DNA from: Streptomyces sp. Edi4
GTDB lineage: Bacteria; Actinomycetota; Actinomycetes; Streptomycetales; Streptomycetaceae
Length of the DNA: 64,000 bases
Assembly: GCF_040253615.1 (NCBI RefSeq)
Contig: NZ_JBEJGY010000004.1
Coordinates: forward strand, 496,001 to 560,000
Direction of reading: 5' to 3'
Part shown: positions 8,361 through 16,141 of the stretch, one piece after another
Layout: each line of letters starts with the position of its first letter
Position numbering within the stretch: the first letter of the stretch is position 1
The notes under the pieces: generated by a model
Database searches by the model: none
The model's input: the letters and a program-made list of their open reading frames with translations, nothing else
What the model was told of the DNA's origin: nothing
Made by a program: the position numbers and the translations under genes

Positions 8361-8656
8361 GCGTTCCGTCTCCACGCTTCCCGAACCGAATCCGCGACCT
8401 CGACGGCCCGGCTGTACGGGCCCCCGCCTGTTTGAGTTCATGGGTACCTGTGCGTCGTCGATGGTTCCGCACCGGGCGATGCCCGAGGTGCGGAGTGCTT
8501 GCGGAGCACCGGCATCGGTGTCCGGTGCGCGGCTATGAGCCTCAACTTTCGCTGCTGCCCCGCCGCGCGCGGCGCATGCGGCGGTGCGGCGTGTCGTCCG
8601 GTGCGGACCATGGCGCGGTGGTGACACGGCGGGGTGGTCACCCGGCGGCCAGGTGC

Positions 8657-9508
8657 TCAGGGGCGGTAGGCGGCGGCCGCGAGCTCGACGAACGAGCGGA
8701 GCAACGGATTGGTGTCTTGCGCGTTCCACGCCGCCACGACGCGACTCGGCGCCATGTCGGCCAGTGGCACCTCGGTGAGCCCCCGCACCGGACGGTGGCT
8801 CAGGGGTGTGATGCCCACCGTGCCGTTCCAGAGCACGGCCTGCCGGCACTCCTCGACGCCGCGCACCACAGGCCCTTCACGTGGTTCCCCGCCGTTCCAG
8901 TACGCCTGCCACCGGGGGTCGGTCCCCGCCGGGAACAGGAACCAGCGGCGGTCCCCGAGGTCCGCGAGACGCAGCAGGTCACGGCCCGCCAACGGATCGT
9001 CGGTACGCAGCAGGACGCCCACCGGATCGGCGCGCAGTTCGCGCACGGCCAGACCCGTCTCGTCGAACGGCCCGCGCGTCAGGGCGACATCCACGAGGCC
9101 GGCGTGCAGTCCGCAGGTGGGATCGGTCAGATCGGTCTCGCGGATGCGGACCTCCACGCCGGGATGGCGCCGGCGATAGGCGCCGGCCAGCCGGGTCGCG
9201 GCCTCGTCGGTGCTGTCCCCGAGGATGCCCACCGTGAGAGTCGCCGCCCCGGCCGCCACGGCCACCCGCACCGCCGCCCGCCCGGCGCGCTCGAGCAGGT
9301 CGCGCGCCTCCTCGAGCAGGACCGTACCGGCCCGCGTCAGCGAGACCCCGGCGGGTGTCCGGTCGAACAGCCGGGCGCCGATGGAGGTTTCCAGCTGCCG
9401 GACGGCCCGGCTCAGCGGTGGCTGGCTCATGTGCAGCCGGGTGGCGGCCCGCCCGAAGTGGAGTTCCTCCGCGACGGCGACGAAATAACGCAGCGTACGT
9501 AGCTCCAT
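8657..9508 (-). CDS. LysR-family transcriptional regulator
   Basis: A 283-residue LysR regulator with an N-terminal winged HTH (FGRAATRLHMSQPPLSRAVRQLE, about 18-40) and a C-terminal periplasmic-binding-like effector domain starting near residue 90. It is divergent from the cupin/DoxX pair. A canonical LysR box (T-N11-A within a 7-bp palindrome) lies 8-26 bases upstream of its start, so autoregulation and control of the cupin/DoxX operon are likely. The effector is unknown. Confidence 0.88.
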   Translation of the reverse strand: MELRTLRYFVAVAEELHFGRAATRLHMSQPPLSRAVRQLETSIGARLFDRTPAGVSLTRAGTVLLEEARDLLERAGRAAVRVAVAAGAATLTVGILGDSTDEAATRLAGAYRRRHPGVEVRIRETDLTDPTCGLHAGLVDVALTRGPFDETGLAVRELRADPVGVLLRTDDPLAGRDLLRLADLGDRRWFLFPAGTDPRWQAYWNGGEPREGPVVRGVEECRQAVLWNGTVGITPLSHRPVRGLTEVPLADMAPSRVVAAWNAQDTNPLLRSFVELAAAAYRP

Positions 9509-9515
9509 CCTGCGA

Positions 9516-9534
9516 CGATACCCACGCGGTATCG
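9516..9534. promoter_or_regulatory. LysR box between LysR and cupin genes
   Basis: CGATACC and GGTATCG are perfect 7-bp arms separated by 5 bases, containing the T-N11-A signature (ATACCCACGCGGTAT). It lies in the 80-bp divergent spacer just upstream of the LysR start. Binding is inferred from this match. Confidence 0.65.
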
Positions 9535-9588
9535 GCGCCGGTGAACAGGTCTTGGACGCTCGCCCTGCCCCGGCGGTGCAATCGGTCC

Positions 9589-10110
9589 ATGACTTCCCAC
9601 GAACCGAAGACCAGCAGCGCGCACACCGGCCCCGCCGTATCGGTGGTCGGCCCGGACGACGGCGAGGTGATCCGGCTCGGTACCACTCGTCTGCGGATCA
9701 TCGAGGACGGCAGCAGGACCGGACACCGCCTCGGGCTCGCGGAATCCGTCCTCGCACCGTTCACCCCCGGGCCGCCGCAGCACCGGCACGCCCAGCACGA
9801 CGAGGGGTTCTACGTCCTCTCCGGCACCGTGCGCTTCACCGTCGGGCGTGAGGACTACGACGCCACGGCGGGCACCTTCGTGCTGGTGCCGCCCGGTGCC
9901 CCGCACACGTTCGCCAATACGACCGGCCAACCTGCCGTCATGCTCAGCACGTTCACGCCGGACCTGTATGTGCGGTACTTCCGCGATCTCCAGGACATGA
10001 TGGCCGGCGGCGAGGCCATGGACCACGAGGCGACCCTCCGGACGATGAGCCGATACGCCACCGAACCGGCCACGGACTTCTCCGCGAGCCCGGGCGGCGG
10101 GGTGTCGTGA
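9589..10110 (+). CDS. Cupin-domain protein (quercetin 2,3-dioxygenase-like)
   Basis: A 173-residue single cupin. The metal-binding motif HRHAQHDEGFYVLSG occurs near residues 64-78 and the second cupin motif APHTFAN about 35 residues on, giving the usual His/His/Glu/His set. Length and sequence resemble small monocupin dioxygenases or isomerases; the substrate is unknown. ATG 9589 begins at the normal position for the fold. The stop overlaps the DoxX start by GTGA, so the two are co-translated. Probably activated or repressed by the divergent LysR regulator. Confidence 0.8.
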   Translation: MTSHEPKTSSAHTGPAVSVVGPDDGEVIRLGTTRLRIIEDGSRTGHRLGLAESVLAPFTPGPPQHRHAQHDEGFYVLSGTVRFTVGREDYDATAGTFVLVPPGAPHTFANTTGQPAVMLSTFTPDLYVRYFRDLQDMMAGGEAMDHEATLRTMSRYATEPATDFSASPGGGVS

Positions 10111-10466
10111 GCGTCGCCTACTGGATCGTGGCGGGCCTGTTCGCGCTGTTCTTCCTCTACTCGGGCGGGATCAAAATCGTCCGGAGCCGGGAAGGGCTTC
10201 GCCCGGTGATGGCCTGGGTGGACACCCTGGCGATGCCGACCGTACGACTCATCGGGCTGGCCGAAGTGCTCGGCGCGGCCGGCCTGATCCTGCCGCCCCT
10301 GACGGGGATCGCCCCTTGGCTCGCCCTCTTGGCGGCCATCGGGTTCGAGGTCCTTCAGATGGGCGCGACCGTCCTGCACCTGCGGCGTCACGAGCGCGAC
10401 GTGGCCCTCAACCTCACACTGCTCGCCACCGGCGCGGTGACACTCTGGCTCGCCTCGACGTGGTGA
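10107..10466 (+). CDS. DoxX-family membrane protein
   Basis: A 119-residue protein with four predicted transmembrane segments (YWIVAGLFALFFLYSGGIKI, LIGLAEVLGAAGLILPPL, LALLAAIGFEVLQMGATVLH, LNLTLLATGAVTLWLA). This pattern and length fit the DoxX/DUF4267-like group of small membrane proteins associated with oxidoreductases. GTG 10107 overlaps the cupin stop by four bases, implying translational coupling. Role is probably quinone- or redox-linked, but this is family-level inference only. Confidence 0.82.
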   Translation: MSVAYWIVAGLFALFFLYSGGIKIVRSREGLRPVMAWVDTLAMPTVRLIGLAEVLGAAGLILPPLTGIAPWLALLAAIGFEVLQMGATVLHLRRHERDVALNLTLLATGAVTLWLASTW

Positions 10467-10746
10467 CGGTCCCGCTCGCCACGATGGGGTGATGGGGGGT
10501 GGCCCGGCCCGCCCGCCGTCACGCGCCCAGAGCGCCGTGCGATCCGGCCCGCTTTGGCCCTCTTCCAGCCATGATCTGCCCGGACATTTGGTCCCCACCC
10601 CGCCGGCGTGCAGGCTGATGCGGCATGCCTGGTGGGGAGTTCGGCCCCGCACCTGCGCCGGGGCGCACCCTTGAACCCCTGGTCCTCCGGTCCCGTCTCC
10701 GGCGGGGCCCCTCCCACCGGCATCAGCCCTAGGAAGGAAGTCCCCC

Positions 10747-11496
10747 ATGCCCACCACCACCCTGCTGATCCCCACCCCGGACGGCGAGGCCGACGCCTTC
10801 GCCGCCTTCCCCGACGACGGCGAGCGCCACCCCGGCGTGCTGCTCTACATGGACGCGTTCGGACTGCGCCCCGTGCTGCACGAGATGGCACGCGAACTGG
10901 CCGGGCACGGGTACTACGTACTCGTCCCCAACGTCTTCTACCGGCACGGCCCGACCCCGGTGGTGGACCTCCCGGAGTACATCGGGGAAGACGTCCGCTC
11001 GGGGATCATCGCGCAGGTGATGCCCATGGTCAGGGCGCACACCGGCGAGCGTGCCCTCAGGGACGCGGAGGCCTACCTCACCTTCCTCACCGCGCGGCCC
11101 GAGGTCGAACAGGGACCGGTCGCCGCGATCGGCTACTGCATGGGCGCCCCGCTTGCGGCGCGCACGGCGGCGGCCCACCCGGGCCGGGTGGCCGCCGTGG
11201 CCGGCTTCCATCCCGGTGCCCTGGTCACCGACGCGCCCGACAGCCCGCACCGGCTCATCCCCGGCATGACCGCGCAGGCCCACTTCGGCCTGTCCGAGCA
11301 GGACATGACACCCGACGCCGTCATCGAGCTCAACAAGGCCCTGGACGCCGCAGGGGTCGACTACACGACCGAGACCTGTCCCGGTACGATCCACGGCTTC
11401 ACCATGGCCGACACCGACGCGTTCGATCCCGCGGCGTACCAGCGCCACTGGGACCGTCTGCTCGCCCTGCTCGGCCGGACCCTCGGCAAGGGGTGA
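10747..11496 (+). CDS. Dienelactone hydrolase family protein
   Basis: A 249-residue alpha/beta hydrolase of the dienelactone hydrolase family. The nucleophile elbow is IGYCMG, giving Cys131; Asp186 (LSEQDM) and His216 (GTIHGF) complete the expected Cys-Asp-His triad. It likely hydrolyses a lactone or ester in the cytosol. A clear AGGAAGG Shine-Dalgarno (10731-10737) supports the ATG at 10747. No catechol-degradation genes are adjacent, so a specific role in the chlorocatechol pathway is not supported. Confidence 0.85.
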   Translation: MPTTTLLIPTPDGEADAFAAFPDDGERHPGVLLYMDAFGLRPVLHEMARELAGHGYYVLVPNVFYRHGPTPVVDLPEYIGEDVRSGIIAQVMPMVRAHTGERALRDAEAYLTFLTARPEVEQGPVAAIGYCMGAPLAARTAAAHPGRVAAVAGFHPGALVTDAPDSPHRLIPGMTAQAHFGLSEQDMTPDAVIELNKALDAAGVDYTTETCPGTIHGFTMADTDAFDPAAYQRHWDRLLALLGRTLGKG

Positions 11497-11512
11497 GACC
11501 GGGGGCGCGGGG

Positions 11513-12397
11513 TCAGGACCGCACGGCCGGCGCAAGCACCTCCTCGCACCACTGGCGGAACGTGGTCGGGGTCGCGGACCGCGCCGTACGCGGCTCGGCC
11601 CCGTCCAGGCCCTGGTTCTTGGCGTCGAACATGTCGGCCATCGCCTGCGCCATGGCCGCGCTCGCGCCGAAGCCGGTCAGGCGTTCCTTGAGGGCCGCGC
11701 CGGGGATCTGCCGGTAGCCGATGTCCTTGCCGAGGACGTCGGAGAGGGTGCGGGCCATCTCGGTGGGCGACAGGTCCTCGGGGCCAAGGCACGCCACCTC
11801 GCCGGCGCCCCGCCAGGAGTCGTCGAGCAGCAGGCGGGTGGCGGTCGCCGCGATGTCGCGCGCGGCGACGAGCGGGGCCTTCAGGTCCGGGTCGGCCATG
11901 AGGAAGAACAGGCCCTGCTCCTTGAGCGCCCCGACCTGGCGGAGCAGGTTGTGCATGAACGAGGGGCACGTGACGGCCCGGTAGGGGACGCCCGACGCGC
12001 CGATCAGGTCGTCCATCGCCAGGGACGCGGTCACCGGTCCCGCGTGCGCGGCCATCGGCGTGCCACGGCCGAGCGCGGAGACGCCCACGACGCGCCGCAC
12101 TCCGTGGCGTACGAAGGCCGCGCAGGCGGGCTTGGTGAAGTCGACGTACGCGGCGTGCGCGCTCGGCGCGGCCGGGTCGCCCGGCGCGAGCCAGAACACG
12201 GCGTCGGCGTCCGCGCAGGCCCGGTCGATGACATCGGGGTCGCCGTGCGAGCCCTCGACGGCCTCGACGCGTTCACGGACGTGCGGCGCGAGTCGTGCCG
12301 CGTCGCGCACGACGAGCCGCAGGGGTACGTCGAGGTCGAGCAGGGTGTCGACGACCTCACGGCCGATGGTGCTGGTGGGGGCGGTGATGACAAACAT
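11513..12397 (-). CDS. NmrA-like NAD(P)-binding protein
   Basis: A 294-residue atypical SDR. The N-terminal nucleotide motif is ITAPTSTIGREVVDTLL (about residues 3-19), with the GxxGxxG glycines partly replaced by Thr/Ser as in NmrA/quinone-reductase-2-like proteins. No Tyr-x3-Lys active site is obvious, so it may be a redox sensor or a reductase of the azoreductase-like group. ATG 12397 has AGAAGGA six bases upstream. It follows the beta-propeller gene on the same strand with a 50-base gap, so they probably form an operon under the divergent LysR regulator. Confidence 0.8.
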   Translation of the reverse strand: MFVITAPTSTIGREVVDTLLDLDVPLRLVVRDAARLAPHVRERVEAVEGSHGDPDVIDRACADADAVFWLAPGDPAAPSAHAAYVDFTKPACAAFVRHGVRRVVGVSALGRGTPMAAHAGPVTASLAMDDLIGASGVPYRAVTCPSFMHNLLRQVGALKEQGLFFLMADPDLKAPLVAARDIAATATRLLLDDSWRGAGEVACLGPEDLSPTEMARTLSDVLGKDIGYRQIPGAALKERLTGFGASAAMAQAMADMFDAKNQGLDGAEPRTARSATPTTFRQWCEEVLAPAVRS

Positions 12398-12447
12398 GTG
12401 CGTCCTTCTGACGGTTGGGTGGGGCGATGTGGGAGAGAGGGAGTGCT

Positions 12448-13503
12448 TCACGCCGGGCGCGGGATGTACGCGAGCCCGTGGGCGCCGGCCTCGTCGCGCT
12501 TGGCGATGTCGAGCCGGCCGATGCCGCGCAGCGTGTCCAGGTCGACGATGTCGACGGTGGAGGAGGCGACGCAGGCCACATATCCGATGCGGCCGTCCGG
12601 GGAGGAGGAGATGGTCAACGGGCAGAGCCCGACCTCCAGTTGGCCCAGCCTCTGGTGGGTCTCGGCCGAGAACACGGTGAGACTGCCCGGCGCGTGGCGG
12701 CCGAGCGCGGACGCCGGATCGAACGCGCCGCGCATCTCACCGACGAGCAGTCTGCCGGTGGACGTCATGTGCACCGGCAGGACGATGTCCTCGGTGGGCA
12801 GCGTGGCCACGACCGCGTGGGTGCGGGCGTCGATGACGCGGATTCCGGTGGGCGGGCGCTCGGCGGCGCCGGGCTCGAAGGAACCGCCGTAGGGAGCCGC
12901 GACGTAGACGTGTGCCCCGTCGGGGGAGACGGCGATGCCCTCACTCCCGGGCACCTCGACCTTCGCGGTCAGGACGCCTCGTTCGAGGTCGACGACCGAG
13001 ACGAAGGGCGCCTCCTTGTTGGCGGCGTACCCGGTCCTTCCGGAGGGATCGGTGACGAACCAGTGCGGTCCCGGCGCGTCCGTGTCGATACGGCCGAGCG
13101 GGCGCCGGGTCCCGGTGTCGATCACCACGACGCCGCCGGGCCGGTCGGCCGAGCCTTCCACGCTGACGTAGAGGCGGCGGCGGGCGGTGTCAAGGGCCAG
13201 CCCGTGGGGCCCGTGTTCGGGGGCGAGGTCGATGACCTCGACGACCCGGCGGGTGTCGGCGTCGATGACGGTCAGTTCGGTGCGGCGGCCGCTGTTGGCG
13301 TGGTAGTAGCCCGACTCGTACGCGGTCGTGCACCACAGCAGGCGCTGGGTGGGGTCGAAGCACAACTCGTGGGGTGAGCAGGTGACTTCGACGGTGTCGA
13401 GGTGCCGGTCGGAGGCGACGTCGAAGAACGAGACCGTCGCCCCGCTCTGGCTCGCCACGGCCAGAACGTCGCCTTCACGCCCGGCGCGCGGGGACTGCGA
13501 CAT
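12448..13503 (-). CDS. YncE-like beta-propeller protein
   Basis: A 351-residue protein built of repeated ~40-residue blades such as GIAVSPDGAHVYVAAP, TISSSPDGRIGYVACV and ELTVIDADTRRVVEVIDL, characteristic of the YVTN/YncE propeller family. Unlike YncE it has no signal peptide, so it is probably cytosolic. Propellers of this type bind ligands or DNA or act as lactonase-like enzymes; no catalytic residues can be named. AAGGAG precedes the ATG at 13503. It is divergent from a LysR regulator across a 154-bp spacer with two inverted repeats. Confidence 0.78.
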   Translation of the reverse strand: MSQSPRAGREGDVLAVASQSGATVSFFDVASDRHLDTVEVTCSPHELCFDPTQRLLWCTTAYESGYYHANSGRRTELTVIDADTRRVVEVIDLAPEHGPHGLALDTARRRLYVSVEGSADRPGGVVVIDTGTRRPLGRIDTDAPGPHWFVTDPSGRTGYAANKEAPFVSVVDLERGVLTAKVEVPGSEGIAVSPDGAHVYVAAPYGGSFEPGAAERPPTGIRVIDARTHAVVATLPTEDIVLPVHMTSTGRLLVGEMRGAFDPASALGRHAPGSLTVFSAETHQRLGQLEVGLCPLTISSSPDGRIGYVACVASSTVDIVDLDTLRGIGRLDIAKRDEAGAHGLAYIPRPA

Positions 13504-13592
13504 GGGGACTCCTTGATCGGATGGATCGGATCGGACGAGGGGGTGTCAGGCGCTTCCGCCGACCCCTCAACTCTCGTCAATGAGCCCTGTCG

Positions 13593-13642
13593 CAACAATG
13601 CAAAGATGGACAGCCAATTGTTGACTCAGATGCAAAATTGCA
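13593..13642. promoter_or_regulatory. Two inverted repeats in the LysR/propeller divergent region
   Basis: CAACAAT (13593-13599) pairs with ATTGTTG (13617-13623), and TGCAA (13631-13635) pairs with TTGCA (13638-13642) across two bases, the latter 3 bases before the SD of the LysR gene. AT-rich inverted repeats containing T-N11-A are typical LysR sites. Two spaced sites suggest an activator arrangement controlling both directions; inferred. Confidence 0.55.
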
Positions 13643-13657
13643 GTTCAGGAGCCTTGC

Positions 13658-14563
13658 ATGGACCTCAATCTGCTCCGCGTCCTGGACGCGCTGCTCCAGG
13701 AGAACAGCGTGACGCGCGCGGCCGAACGCCTCGGCACCTCGCCCGCCGCCGTCAGCCGCACGCTGGCCAGGCTCCGCCGCGCGGTCGGTGATCCCCTCCT
13801 GGTGCGCGCGGGCCAGGGCATGGTCCCCACCCCGCGCGCCCTTGAACTGCGCGACGAGGTAAGGGCGTTGCTGCGCGGATTCGACAACGTCCTGAGACCG
13901 GGCGCCGGTTTCGACGCGGTGCACCTTCAGCGCACGTTCACACTCCAGGCCACGGATCTGCTTCTGGTGGGTCTCGCCGGCCCCCTGACCGAGCGCGTGC
14001 ACGCCGAGGCGCCGCATGTGGACGTGGTCTTCCTGCCGGAGTCCGTCGAGGGCGGCCCCGCGCTGCGCCAGGGCTGGGTGGATGTCGAACTGGGCTCGCT
14101 CGGGCACCTGGACCCCGAGATCCAGACCCGGGCGCTCGCCCGGATGCCCCTGGTCGGTATCGCGCGGGCCGGGCATCCGCTCTTCGACCGGCCGATCGAC
14201 GCCCGGAGTTTCGCCGCCGCCGACCACATCGGCATCTCGCGCCTCGGCAAGCGCCTGGGCCCCATCGACAGCGCGCTCGGTGAGCTCGGGCTGCGCCGCC
14301 GGGTCGCCGTCGTGGTGCCGAGCCACACCGGCGCGATGATGCTGGCCCGCGAGACGGACCTCGTCGCACTCACCCTGCCCGACTGGCTCCCGGACACCAC
14401 GGCCGCCCTGGGCCTGCGCACCTTCCCCATCCCTCTCGACCTGAGCCCCCTCGACCTCGGCATGGCCTGGCACCCCCGCAACGCGGGCGACCCCGGTCAT
14501 GTGTGGTTCCGCGAGCACGTGGCGGCCTCGGTACTGGAATCCGCACGCGCCGGACGCGTGTGA
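13658..14563 (+). CDS. LysR-family transcriptional regulator
   Basis: A 301-residue LysR protein. The HTH is SVTRAAERLGTSPAAVSRTLARLR (about residues 17-40), followed by the DPLLVRAGQGMVPTPRA stretch and a C-terminal effector-binding domain. MDLNLLRVLDALL at the start resembles the NodD/PcaQ-like branch. ATG 13658 has AGGAG seven bases upstream. It is divergent from the propeller/NmrA operon, which is its likely target. Confidence 0.88.
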   Translation: MDLNLLRVLDALLQENSVTRAAERLGTSPAAVSRTLARLRRAVGDPLLVRAGQGMVPTPRALELRDEVRALLRGFDNVLRPGAGFDAVHLQRTFTLQATDLLLVGLAGPLTERVHAEAPHVDVVFLPESVEGGPALRQGWVDVELGSLGHLDPEIQTRALARMPLVGIARAGHPLFDRPIDARSFAAADHIGISRLGKRLGPIDSALGELGLRRRVAVVVPSHTGAMMLARETDLVALTLPDWLPDTTAALGLRTFPIPLDLSPLDLGMAWHPRNAGDPGHVWFREHVAASVLESARAGRV

Positions 14564-14750
14564 ACGCCGACGGGTCCTGGGCAGTGTCCAACAGGCCCTG
14601 ACGTCATGATCCGTACGGCAGAGCGATCCGATCACTCGATCGTGAGTTGCCGCCCCTTCCCGCCCGTCAGGACGCCATGCTCGGCGGCACGGCGTCCGCG
14701 CGACGGATGCCGCTTCGGCGTGCGGTCAGTGGTCGGTGGAGGGCATGAGC

Positions 14751-15029
14751 ATGAGGCAGGAACCTAAAGGGCGCGGCGGCCTCGACGGCCGGGCGGTGCT
14801 GCTGGCGGCGGGACTCGCCGATCTGGCGGTGACCACCGTGGCCACGGCGCTCGGCACCGTACGGGGGCTGCTGCGCCGCTCGGACGCGGGGGAACTGGCG
14901 ACGGAGGCCGAACACGACCTGATGGCGCGCGGCCGCCTGGCGCTGGCCCGCTACAGCGACGTACCGCCGCCGCACCTGGAGATCCTGGCTCAGCACGTCC
15001 TGGCCCGAAAGAGCCTCGATGCCGTCTGA
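14751..15029 (+). CDS. Small protein coupled to the polyprenyl synthase, 92 aa
   Basis: The ORF overlaps the start of the polyprenyl synthase by 11 bases, so the two are translationally coupled. ATG 14751 lies eight bases after GGAGG; ATG 14745 and GTG 14736 are alternatives. The N-terminal half has a hydrophobic Ala/Val-rich stretch (RAVLLAAGLADLAVTTVATA) that could be a membrane helix or an amphipathic one. The C-terminal half is charged and helical (ATEAEHDLMARGRLALARYS). I do not recognise the family. A role as membrane anchor or accessory subunit of the synthase is plausible from context only. Confidence 0.65.
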   Translation: MRQEPKGRGGLDGRAVLLAAGLADLAVTTVATALGTVRGLLRRSDAGELATEAEHDLMARGRLALARYSDVPPPHLEILAQHVLARKSLDAV

Positions 15030-16074
15030 CCGGTGGGAGCCGACCGCGTTCAAGTCCCGTGTGGATGAGGTGCTGAGGGGGTTCGTCGCCGAGGAGGCCG
15101 ACCGGTTCGCGGCGATCGATCCCCTGCTCGCACCGGTGGCCGAACAGCTGGAGTCCTCGCTGGCGGACGGCAAGAGGCTGCGGGCGGCGTTCTGTTACTG
15201 GGGCTGGCGCGCGGTGGGCCAGCCCGACGACGGGGCGCTGGTACGGGCCGCGGCCTCCATGGAGCTGGTGCACGCCGCCGCCGTCGTCCACGACGACCTC
15301 ATCGACGACAGCTCCTTGCGCCACGGCCGTGCCACCGCGCACGTCGCCCTGCTCGACGCCGTACGGCCCGGGCCCGGCGGCACCGGCGCGGCCAGGTCGC
15401 TCGCGATGCTGGTGGGTGATCTGCTGATGGCGCTGGCCGGGCAGCTGTTCGCCGCCAGCGGTCTGCCGTCCGCGTATCTGGCCCGGGCGCGCCCCCTGTG
15501 GTGGGTGATGGCGCGTGAACTGATCGCGGGTGAGTGCCTGGAGATCCTGCGCACGGGAGCCGACCCCGACACCGCCGCATCGCTGAAGGTGATCCGCTAC
15601 AAGACCGCCAAGTACACCGTGGAACAACCCTTGTTGATCGGTGGCCTCCTGGCCGGGGCGGGGGCCCGGCTGCGCGAGGGCTATCGCGCGTACGGGCTGC
15701 CGCTCGGCGAGGCCTTCCAGTTGCGGGACGATCTGCTCGGCCTGTTCGGCGATCCGGAGCACACAGGGAAGGCCAACGCCGACGACGTACGAGGACACCG
15801 CCCCACCGCGCTGCTCGCGGAGACCTGGCGGCTCGCGGACGGCGAGGACCGAAAGACGCTCCGCGCGCTGCTGGGCCGTGGCGACCTGGACGGCGAGGCC
15901 ATGGACACGGTCCGCGCGACGATGCGCCGTGTCGGAGCCCCCGACCGCGTCGAGAAGATGATCGCCGCCCGGGTCGAGGAGGCCCTGGGCGTCCTGCACG
16001 ACTTGGACGTTCCGCCGCGCGCCGCCGCCGCGCTGACGGCGCTCGCGCATTCGGCGGCGGTCCGCGCGTCCTGA
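15019..16074 (+). CDS. Polyprenyl diphosphate synthase (trans-isoprenyl transferase)
   Basis: A 351-residue all-helical isoprenyl diphosphate synthase. The first Asp-rich motif is DDLID (Asp92, Asp93, Asp96), the second is DDLLGLFGD (Asp237 onward), and GKRLR (Lys52) and YKTAKYT supply IPP and diphosphate contacts. It should condense IPP with an allylic diphosphate in the cytosol. The second motif is DDxxG rather than DDxxD, as in many bacterial enzymes. The residue before the first motif is Val-His, so chain length is not predictable with confidence. It sits between a coupled small ORF and an MpaB-like oxygenase, about 4 kb from the 2-MIB genes. Confidence 0.88.
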   Translation: MPSDRWEPTAFKSRVDEVLRGFVAEEADRFAAIDPLLAPVAEQLESSLADGKRLRAAFCYWGWRAVGQPDDGALVRAAASMELVHAAAVVHDDLIDDSSLRHGRATAHVALLDAVRPGPGGTGAARSLAMLVGDLLMALAGQLFAASGLPSAYLARARPLWWVMARELIAGECLEILRTGADPDTAASLKVIRYKTAKYTVEQPLLIGGLLAGAGARLREGYRAYGLPLGEAFQLRDDLLGLFGDPEHTGKANADDVRGHRPTALLAETWRLADGEDRKTLRALLGRGDLDGEAMDTVRATMRRVGAPDRVEKMIAARVEEALGVLHDLDVPPRAAAALTALAHSAAVRAS

Positions 16075-16141
16075 ACCCGGGACGACCCGCGCGAAGGACG
16101 ACGTCCAACGACCAAGGACATGGAAGACAAAGGAGTTCGCC

